From: Porticoccaceae bacterium UBA2002
GTDB lineage: Bacteria > Pseudomonadota > Gammaproteobacteria > Pseudomonadales > Porticoccaceae
Direction: 5' to 3'
DNA: 41,762 bases
NCBI GenBank assembly: GCA_002334915.1
Contig: DDCQ01000110.1
Coordinates: 1-41,762 of the forward strand
The translations under genes were made by a program, and so were the position numbers. The notes under the pieces were generated by a model, which saw nothing but the letters and a program-made list of their open reading frames with translations, had not been told where the DNA came from and made no database searches. Numbering within the stretch: the stretch's first letter is position 1; each line of letters begins with the position of its first letter. This document shows, piece after piece, positions 35,266-41,762 of this stretch.

Positions 35266-36441
35266 CTAGCGATTGCCCAGCCAGGATTTTGGATCAGCCG
35301 GATTGCCGTCCTTGCGAATTTCAAAATACAGTGCTGGTTTATCCAGGCCGCCAGTATCTCCGGCGCGGGATAGAATCTCATTGCTCTGCACCCAGTCGCC
35401 GGTATCTTTGAGCAGCTCCTGATTATGTGCGTAGAGGGTCATATAGCCATCGCTATGATCTAGAATAACCAGCAATCCAAACCCGCGCAGATAGTTGGAG
35501 AAGACTACGCGACCCTGATGTACGGCTTTGACCTCATCACCGGCTTTGGCCCCTATCAGCCAGCCCTCCCAGCGCAATTCTCCGCTTCTCCTGCTGCCGA
35601 AGCTGTGGGCTACCCGCCCTTTTAGGGGCCAGTTGAGCTGGCCTCTGCGAGAGTTAAAGGACTCGTAATTAGAGGGTAGGACCAAGTCCGCAGCAGCACG
35701 TTTTACGGCGGCTAGCAGTTCTTCCAATTTGCCCCGCTCTTTTTTGAGTTTGCTGAGTTTCTTTTTATCGGTACGCAATGAGGATTGCAGGTTATTCAGA
35801 GTATCTTTGCGCTTCTTGGCCTGGCGGGCCAGTTTGGTTTTATCTGTCTCTAATTCCTTGCGGGACTGAGTCAGGCGCAGCTTTTGGCTCTCTATATCGG
35901 CAATTATCGCCGCCAGTTCATCGACATCTTTTTTATAGCGCTGAATTTTCTCTGTGCGCGCCTGCAGAAAATAATCATAGTATTTAAACACCCGGGCTAT
36001 CTTCTGGGGGTCCTCCTGGTTTAGCAGCAGTTTAATGGGCTCCTGATTGCCCAGCTTATAGGCGGCGGCAATTTGTTCGACAATAGCGGCGCTCTGACCA
36101 CTGATACCCAACTGTAAATCTCTTTCCTGACGGCTGAGGTCTTTGAGCTCATTTTCCAGCTTATTGATTTTGCCGCGCAGACGGCGCACATTGCTGTTGA
36201 TTTTGCTGGCTTCCAGCTCGACTTTTTTGAGCTCGCTCTGCAGGCTATTGCGCTCTTTGTCGCGATCTTCCAGCTTTTTTTCCAGGCTGGAAATGGAGCG
36301 CTTGAGATTATCCAGCTCCTGCTCTTGCTCCTGGTCAGCGCTGGCCATTGCACCCAGCGCCAGCAAAAATATTAGCAGCAAGCCATTGGAGACAGAGCGC
36401 AATAGCAATGCCCAATTTTCTCTCGCTGCAGGTATGGTCAT
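35266..36441 (-). CDS. envC: murein hydrolase activator EnvC-type (LytM/M23)
   Basis: EnvC binds FtsEX at the division site and switches on the amidases AmiA/B. The 391-residue product has a hydrophobic N-terminal segment (about 12-34) and a long coiled coil (about 35-250, with Gln/Glu/Lys runs). A C-terminal LytM domain (about 265-390) has GRVAHSFGSRRSG, LVILDHSDGYMTLYAHN and PALYFEIRKDG. Zinc-binding residues look lost: the usual LHFEIR is LYFEIR and the HxGxD motif is replaced by WEGWLIG. That is as in Escherichia coli EnvC, so it is an activator rather than an enzyme. Its ATG overlaps the gpmI stop by one base. Confidence 0.93.
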   Translation of the reverse strand: MTIPAARENWALLLRSVSNGLLLIFLLALGAMASADQEQEQELDNLKRSISSLEKKLEDRDKERNSLQSELKKVELEASKINSNVRRLRGKINKLENELKDLSRQERDLQLGISGQSAAIVEQIAAAYKLGNQEPIKLLLNQEDPQKIARVFKYYDYFLQARTEKIQRYKKDVDELAAIIADIESQKLRLTQSRKELETDKTKLARQAKKRKDTLNNLQSSLRTDKKKLSKLKKERGKLEELLAAVKRAAADLVLPSNYESFNSRRGQLNWPLKGRVAHSFGSRRSGELRWEGWLIGAKAGDEVKAVHQGRVVFSNYLRGFGLLVILDHSDGYMTLYAHNQELLKDTGDWVQSNEILSRAGDTGGLDKPALYFEIRKDGNPADPKSWLGNR

Positions 36442-37982
36442 CAGAGAACTAGAGAGCGGCCGGTCATTTCGACCGGTTGCTGCAACCCCATCAGCGCCAG
36501 CATGGTAGGGGCGATATCGGCCAGTGAGCCATCGCTATCCAGGCTGAGTTGGCGGTGCCCGGCATAGACCAGGGGTACAGGCAAGGTGGTGTGCTGAGTG
36601 TGGGGTTGGTTGTTGGACTCGTCGAACATTTCCTCAACATTGCCGTGGTCGGCGGTGATCAGCAGTTCGCCGCCAGCGTTGGATACTGCATCCAGAACCT
36701 GCGCCAGGCAGGCATCAACAGCTTCCACTGCTTTAATGGAAGCTGAAAAATCACCGGTGTGCCCCACCTGATCGCAGTTGGCATAGTTACAGATAATGGC
36801 GTCGAACTTGCCACTGCCAATAGCCTCCACCAGTTTTTCTGTCACTTCCGGGGCGCTCATCTCGGGCATCTGGTCGTAGGTACTGACATCCGGAGATGGA
36901 ATTAGCAGGCGCTCTTCGCCCGGGTAAAGGGTCTCTCGCCCGCCGCTAAAGAAGAAGGTGACATGGGCGTACTTTTCCGTCTCGGCAATGCGCAGTTGCT
37001 GTTTATGATTGGCGGCCAGATATTCGCCCAGCGAGTTGACCAGGGTTTCTGGCGGATAGGCGCAGGGTACCTGAATATTAGCTTCGTATTCTGTGGCCAT
37101 AACAAAGGTCGACATATTAGGCACAGTGGCGCGCTCAAAACCGCTAAAGTCTGTGTCGACCAGTGCATGGGTAATCTCTCTGGCGCGGTCGGGGCGAAAG
37201 TTCATATAGATCACCGCATCGCCATCTTCTATAGCCACCGGGCTCTCGCCAGGGCCGGCAATGGTAGTGGCCTGCACAAACTCATCGTTTTCATCCCGGG
37301 CATAGGCTGCCTCCAATGCACTGATTGGATCACTGGCACTGTGATTGCCCAGGCCCTGGGTCATCAGGCGATAGGCCTGCTCTACTCGGTCCCAGCGATT
37401 GTCGCGGTCCATGGAATAAAAGCGGCCCACAATAGAGGCTATGCGACCCACGCCAAGTTTGCTACACAGTGCCTGGGTTTTTTCCAATGAGGGTTTGGCG
37501 CTGCGTGGCGGGCAGTCGCGGCCATCGAGAGAGGCGTGGATATAGACTTTTCTTGCTCCGCGCTGAGCGGCCAGTTCCAGCATGGCATTTAAATGGTCTT
37601 CGTGGCTGTGAACACCGCCTGGAGACAGCAAGCCCATAATATGCACAGCCTTGTCGATGGCTACTGCCTTATCTATGGCGTCACAAAACACCGGGTTGGT
37701 AAAAAAATCACCGTCGGCAATAGCTTTGTTGATGCGGGTAAAATTTTGGTAGACCACACGCCCAGCGCCCAGGGTCATATGACCTACTTCGGAATTGCCC
37801 ATTTGCCCATCGGGCAAGCCCACGGCCAGACCAGAGGTATGAATCAGAGTCTTGGGATTATTGCTCCACAACTTTTCCCACACTGGGGCATTGGCGCCGG
37901 CAATTGCGTTGTATTTTGGGTCATCGCTGTAGCCAAAGCCATCGAGTATTACCAGTACTAGGGGAGATTTCACTGTGGTCAT
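36441..37982 (-). CDS. gpmI: 2,3-bisphosphoglycerate-independent phosphoglycerate mutase
   Basis: GpmI interconverts 3- and 2-phosphoglycerate with manganese in glycolysis and gluconeogenesis. The 513-residue product has [12 protein letters not shown] at the N terminus (metal ligand Asp14) and the phosphoserine Ser64 in [16 protein letters not shown]. It also has the substrate-binding [10 protein letters not shown] region and ADHGNVEEM near the C terminus. It is the first gene of a gpmI-envC-ctpA cluster, as in Pseudomonas. A TTTATA/TATAAA box lies five bases upstream of the ATG on its strand and no Shine-Dalgarno is evident, which suggests a very short leader. Confidence 0.97.
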   Translation of the reverse strand: MTTVKSPLVLVILDGFGYSDDPKYNAIAGANAPVWEKLWSNNPKTLIHTSGLAVGLPDGQMGNSEVGHMTLGAGRVVYQNFTRINKAIADGDFFTNPVFCDAIDKAVAIDKAVHIMGLLSPGGVHSHEDHLNAMLELAAQRGARKVYIHASLDGRDCPPRSAKPSLEKTQALCSKLGVGRIASIVGRFYSMDRDNRWDRVEQAYRLMTQGLGNHSASDPISALEAAYARDENDEFVQATTIAGPGESPVAIEDGDAVIYMNFRPDRAREITHALVDTDFSGFERATVPNMSTFVMATEYEANIQVPCAYPPETLVNSLGEYLAANHKQQLRIAETEKYAHVTFFFSGGRETLYPGEERLLIPSPDVSTYDQMPEMSAPEVTEKLVEAIGSGKFDAIICNYANCDQVGHTGDFSASIKAVEAVDACLAQVLDAVSNAGGELLITADHGNVEEMFDESNNQPHTQHTTLPVPLVYAGHRQLSLDSDGSLADIAPTMLALMGLQQPVEMTGRSLVL

Positions 37983-37987
37983 AGGAT

Positions 37988-37993
37988 TTTATA
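37988..37993 (-). promoter_or_regulatory. possible -10 box directly before gpmI
   Basis: TATAAA on the minus strand lies five bases before the ATG (37982). The only -35-like hexamer (TTGCAC) is 20 bases upstream, which is too far for an ordinary sigma70 promoter, so this is weak. Confidence 0.3.
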
Positions 37994-38081
37994 GGGTATC
38001 CGGTTATTAAACTGTGCAACAGGGTATCGATTTTAAAGCTAACGGAGGTGTTTCGCTATGGTAGCTCTGCAATTAAATAGT

Positions 38082-39962
38082 TTATAGATTTTCCAGCGAT
38101 TCCCAGCGCTCGTAGCAGTGGCTGAGCTGCTGTTGAAGTTCAGACAGGCTAGTTTCGGTTTTGGCTGTTTCAGTGCGATCGCCTTTGTAAAAGTCTGGCT
38201 GACTGATCAGCTCTGATATTTCCGCGATTTGTGTCTCCAGGTTTTCAATCTCCAGGGGCAGATTGTCCAGCTCTCGCTGATCTTTATAGGACAGTTTTTT
38301 GCTGGCTGTGGCAGTCTTGGCCTGAACCTTGGAGGGTTGCTGGGAACTGGCGGGCTGCTCGGTTTTGCGCTGACGCAGCCAGTCATCGTAGCCACCTATA
38401 TACTGATTAATGTTGCCATTGCCCTCAAAAACCAGGGTGCTGGTGACCACATTATTGAGAAAGGCGCGGTCGTGACTGACCAGAATAATCGTGCCCTTAT
38501 AATCGATAAGCAGTTCCTCGAGCAGGTCCAATGTGTCTATATCGAGATCATTGGTCGGTTCATCGAGTACCAGAACATTGGATGGCTGAGTAAATAGCTT
38601 GGCCAGCAACAGGCGATTGCGTTCACCACCAGACAGCGCCTTGACCGGTTGACGGCAACGGTCGGGGGCAAACAAAAAGTCTTGCAGATAGCTGATAACA
38701 TGTTTTGGCTTGCCACCAATTTCCAGCATATCGCGACCGCCGGACACATTGTCCTGCACCGTTTTTTCTTCATCCAGAGCCGAGCGGTACTGATCAAAAT
38801 AAGCAACATTGAGATTGGTGCCGGTTTTTATTGACCCCTGCTGAGGCGTTAACTCACTCAGCAGCAGCTTGATCAAGGTGGTTTTGCCCACACCGTTGCG
38901 ACCAATAAATCCGACCTTGTCGCCCCGCTGAATCAATGTGGAAAAGTTGCGCACCACCGGCTGCTGGTCGCCCTCAAAGGCGAAACTGATATTGTCTGCC
39001 TCGGCGACAATCTTGCCAGACCTGTCTGCCTGCTGAATATCCATGCGCGCTGTGCCCTGGCGCTTGCGGCGATCGGCATACTCGCGGCGCATGGACTCCA
39101 GTGCGCGCACCCTGCCCTCGTTGCGGGTGCGACGAGCCTTAATACCCTGGCGAATCCACACCTCTTCCTGGGAGAGACGCTTGTCAAAAAGTGCATTCTG
39201 CCTGTCTTCAACTTCGAGAATTTCTTCTTTGCGCTGCAGATAGGTGGCGTAGTTACAGTTAAATTCTGCCAGCTGGCCGCGATCTATCTCGATAAAGCGC
39301 GTAGCCAGATTATCCATAAAGCGGCGGTCGTGACTGATAAATAATAACGAGCCTTCCCATTTAAGCAGAAACTGCTCAACCCATTGAATGGCGTCTATAT
39401 CCAGATGGTTAGTGGGCTCATCCAGCAGCAACAGATCGGGATCACAGACCAGAGCGCGAGCCAGCAGTACGCGGCGCTTGTAGCCACCGGAAAGGCTGGC
39501 AATATCTACATCTGCATCCAGATCCATCTTGGTAATAATGGATTCTACGCGCTGGTTAATATCCCAGCCATTGACTCTGTCCAGCTCGCTCTGACATTCT
39601 TCAAGATCGCGCATGGTTTGGTCGCTGGGGTCATTGCTCAGCTCGAGAATAAGATGGTGATAGCGTTTGGCTAGCTCCCCCTCAGCGCCAAGACCCTGGG
39701 TGATAACATCAAAAACACTGCCCTGGGCATCCTCGGGAACAGACTGCTCCAGCTGGGCAATCTTAACTCCGGCAGTGCGCTTTAGGACACCGTCGTCGGC
39801 AGTAATCTGGCCGGTGAGGATCTTTAGCAAAGTTGATTTGCCGGCGCCGTTGCGACCGATCAGACAGACCCGCTCACCGCGCTCAATCACCAGATTAATA
39901 TGGTCGATTAACGGCGGCTGGCCATAGCTGAGATAAATATCTTGCAGTGTCACTAGGGGCAT
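38082..39962 (-). CDS. uup: ABC-F ATPase, Uup-type
   Basis: ABC-F proteins have two ATPase domains and no membrane part, and act on the ribosome; Uup also affects transposon excision and replication. The 626-residue product has Walker A GRNGAGKST and GRNGVGKTT, signatures LSGGYKRRV and LSGGERNRL, and Walker B LLLDEPTNHLDID and LVLDEPTNDLDID. An inter-domain linker (about 240-310) and a C-terminal coiled coil (about 530-626) follow; the last is the Uup-type CTD. It starts three bases after the RND exporter stop, so it is likely in the same transcript. Confidence 0.94.
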   Translation of the reverse strand: MPLVTLQDIYLSYGQPPLIDHINLVIERGERVCLIGRNGAGKSTLLKILTGQITADDGVLKRTAGVKIAQLEQSVPEDAQGSVFDVITQGLGAEGELAKRYHHLILELSNDPSDQTMRDLEECQSELDRVNGWDINQRVESIITKMDLDADVDIASLSGGYKRRVLLARALVCDPDLLLLDEPTNHLDIDAIQWVEQFLLKWEGSLLFISHDRRFMDNLATRFIEIDRGQLAEFNCNYATYLQRKEEILEVEDRQNALFDKRLSQEEVWIRQGIKARRTRNEGRVRALESMRREYADRRKRQGTARMDIQQADRSGKIVAEADNISFAFEGDQQPVVRNFSTLIQRGDKVGFIGRNGVGKTTLIKLLLSELTPQQGSIKTGTNLNVAYFDQYRSALDEEKTVQDNVSGGRDMLEIGGKPKHVISYLQDFLFAPDRCRQPVKALSGGERNRLLLAKLFTQPSNVLVLDEPTNDLDIDTLDLLEELLIDYKGTIILVSHDRAFLNNVVTSTLVFEGNGNINQYIGGYDDWLRQRKTEQPASSQQPSKVQAKTATASKKLSYKDQRELDNLPLEIENLETQIAEISELISQPDFYKGDRTETAKTETSLSELQQQLSHCYERWESLENL

Positions 39963-39965
39963 AGA

Positions 39966-41762
39966 TTACTGTCCTGGGACTGTCTGAGAGTCAGAGACAG
40001 TTTCTTCCCCAAATGGCTGAGTCATCAAAATTAACTTGGGCAGCAGAGTCATAGAGCCGAGCAGAGCTGCGGTCATGGCAAGGCCAGTGAGCAAACCAAA
40101 ATAAATTGACGGGATAAAATTAGACAGAGCCAGAATCGAGAAGCCCACGATTATAGTAATGGCGGTATAAAATAATGCCTGACCAATACTGGCATGGGCC
40201 CGGTGCATAGACTGCAGATAATTACTCTGCACAGCAAATTCCCGTCTAAATCTGGTGATGTAATGGATCGAATGATCCACACCAATGCCCACAGTAATGG
40301 CGGCAATGGTAATGGTCATCATATCCAGTGGAATAGCAAACAGGCCCATGCCTCCCAGCACAACCGCCGCCGCCAGGAAGTTTGGCAGCATGGCGATCAG
40401 CGAAATCTTTAGCGAGCGGAACAGCACCAGGAACATCAGCATAATGCCGATAAACACAGCGCCCAGGGTTAGAATCTGAGACTTGTAGAGACTCTGCAGC
40501 ATATTGTTATACAGCACTAGCAGGCCGGTGTAGCGGATATCCGCCTGAGCAATGCCCACCTCATTGACAGCAAAGTCATTGATCTTGGCCAGCAGGTCGG
40601 CCCGCCTCAGACCAGCGGTTTCCATGGCTCGCAACTGAATACGCGCCTCATCGATATCTTCGAGAAGAAAGGGCGCTACTATCTGCTGATAAATTTCATC
40701 GCTGAGACTCTGGCGCATAAAGGCCAGCTCAAAATCATTGAGCTTATGACCACTGAGGTCGGAGGCCACCTGATAGATTTGCACCAGTGAGCTGACTTTA
40801 CCGATTTCTGGCTGAGCTTCGAGAAAGTCTTGCAGCTTGCCGAGGTCGGCAAGTCCGGCAGATGAAAACCAGTAGCTGTCTTTTAATTCTGTTTCTGCAT
40901 CACTATCACTGTCTGCGTACTCATCCTCGCCGTACTCATCCTCTGCATACTCATCTGCGGCATACTCGTCATCTGCATATTCTTCAGCGTACTCTTGTTC
41001 ATATTCATCAGAAGCTCCGGCGTCGACGACATTGGGCAGGGCGGCAAATGTGGGTGCCTGAATAATAATATCCAGTGGCGTAGTGCCACCCAGCGCCGTA
41101 TCTATAATCTCCATACCCTGATAAATCTCAGTGTCGCTGCGGAAGTAATCGATAAATCGATTTTCCACCTCAAGCTGCGAAATCCCGTAGGCCGAGAGAG
41201 CGGTTAGACCGGCGGCGATAAGCAGCACCAGAGAGCCGTAATGCTCGGTAAACCAGGCGAATCTGGTGGTAAAGGCGGCACTATTATCTCTGCTATCTGT
41301 GGCGGCACCTTTGCCAAACAGCATCATGCCGGCGGGAATAACCACAAAGGCCATAATCAGGGCCAGAGTAATACCCATGGTCATCATCCAGCCAAAATCG
41401 ATAACCGGACGAATATTACTTACCACCAATGAGGTAAAGGCAACAATTGTAGTCAGCACTGTATACAGGCAGGGCTTGGCCATGGAGATAACAGTCTGAG
41501 TCACCAGCTGCTTTTGCTCGGCCTCTGGCGACTGGGCCTGCAACTCTCTGTAGCGCACAATCAGGTGGATGCAGAGGGCCAGGGTGATAATCAACAGCAG
41601 CGAAACAAAGTTGGACGAAATAACTGTCAGTCGCCAGTCGATCCAGCTAAGGAATCCAAGAATGGTTACCAGGCAGAGGGTACAGGTGACCAGAGGCAGC
41701 ACAACCCAGCGCAGCTTGCGGAAAATCAGTGCCAGAGTGGCGATAATAAACAGTAGAATGCC
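39966..41762 (-). CDS. RND-superfamily (MMPL/COG1033-type) exporter, 5' end missing
   Basis: The gene begins outside the window. The frame is open to the last base, so about 598 residues of the C-terminal part are visible. They include five membrane segments of the first half, then one TM, a periplasmic loop, and a second block of five TMs with GIGVDHSIHYITRFRREF, characteristic of sterol-sensing-domain RND exporters such as HpnN and MMPL. An unusual acidic repeat lies in the second periplasmic loop (DNA 40918-41010). COG1033 members are thought to move lipids or hopanoids; no substrate is shown here. Three bases separate it from uup. Confidence 0.88.
   Translation of the reverse strand, partial: GILLFIIATLALIFRKLRWVVLPLVTCTLCLVTILGFLSWIDWRLTVISSNFVSLLLIITLALCIHLIVRYRELQAQSPEAEQKQLVTQTVISMAKPCLYTVLTTIVAFTSLVVSNIRPVIDFGWMMTMGITLALIMAFVVIPAGMMLFGKGAATDSRDNSAAFTTRFAWFTEHYGSLVLLIAAGLTALSAYGISQLEVENRFIDYFRSDTEIYQGMEIIDTALGGTTPLDIIIQAPTFAALPNVVDAGASDEYEQEYAEEYADDEYAADEYAEDEYGEDEYADSDSDAETELKDSYWFSSAGLADLGKLQDFLEAQPEIGKVSSLVQIYQVASDLSGHKLNDFELAFMRQSLSDEIYQQIVAPFLLEDIDEARIQLRAMETAGLRRADLLAKINDFAVNEVGIAQADIRYTGLLVLYNNMLQSLYKSQILTLGAVFIGIMLMFLVLFRSLKISLIAMLPNFLAAAVVLGGMGLFAIPLDMMTITIAAITVGIGVDHSIHYITRFRREFAVQSNYLQSMHRAHASIGQALFYTAITIIVGFSILALSNFIPSIYFGLLTGLAMTAALLGSMTLLPKLILMTQPFGEETVSDSQTVPGQ
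40918..41010 (-). repeat. 15-bp repeats coding for an acidic pentapeptide
   Basis: On the coding strand the protein reads units ending in EY: AEDEY, GEDEY, AADEY, ADDEY, AEEY, EQEY. In DNA, TAC/TAT codons recur at 40918, 40933, 40948, 40963 and 40978 (period 15) and then at 40990 and 41002 (period 12). The unit sequences differ at several wobble positions, so it is an old or drifting tandem repeat. Confidence 0.85.

Noticed and set aside
36963..37490. 175-codon open frame antisense to gpmI
   Set aside because: Entirely within gpmI, with no recognisable motif.

Overview
The window is a dense stretch of chromosomal DNA from a Gram-negative gammaproteobacterium. It carries Kdo transferase (waaA), a TolC-like channel, prolipoprotein diacylglyceryl transferase, a TonB/ExbB/ExbD system, GlnE, and parE-parC. 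The gene neighbourhoods rppH-ptsP, lgt-thyA-folA, glnE-ilvE, nudF-yqiB-cpdA-yqiA-parE-parC and gpmI-envC-ctpA also occur in Pseudomonas-like and other marine gammaproteobacteria. A free-living marine member of the Cellvibrionales/SAR92-like group is my best guess, but no rRNA or other taxonomic marker is present. I saw no tRNA, rRNA, insertion sequence, prophage or CRISPR array.

Layout. Positions 1-93 hold the start of a HAD-type phosphatase running leftward out of the window. 240-3053 is rppH-ptsP. An NRDE-family gene (3020-3805, minus) faces it and overlaps its end. 3910-6159 is lgt-thyA-folA. 6380-11488 is a six-gene energy-transduction operon (DUF3450, TtpC-like, ExbB, ExbD, TonB, TPR protein) closed by a strong terminator. 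ilvD and argA lie on the minus strand (11574-14765). A lone GspE/PulE-type ATPase, glnE, ilvE and two related DxD glycosyltransferase-like genes follow on the plus strand (14879-22152). An AT-rich sulfotransferase-like gene on the minus strand (22155-22820) separates these from waaA (22998-24272).

A TolC-family gene (24289-25668, minus) diverges from nudF-yqiB-cpdA-yqiA-parE-parC (25927-32765). A small MscS channel gene (32896-33744) ends in a terminator. The rest is on the minus strand: the cell-division and envelope set gpmI-envC-ctpA (37982 down to 33827), then an RND-superfamily exporter, truncated by the window end, followed directly by uup (41762 down to 38082).

Most genes are core functions. 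The regions that deserve a second look are: (i) the expanded TonB2-type operon with its intercistronic exbB/exbD hairpin; (ii) the glycosyltransferase pair plus sulfotransferase next to waaA, which may decorate a surface glycan; (iii) a pentapeptide acidic repeat in the RND exporter; (iv) 14-bp direct repeats forming tandem extended -10 elements upstream of the TolC gene; and (v) -10 boxes so close to the argA and gpmI starts that leaderless mRNAs are possible. I found no clear evidence of an entirely new multi-gene system; the TonB2-type operon and the glycan/sulfotransferase patch are the nearest candidates.
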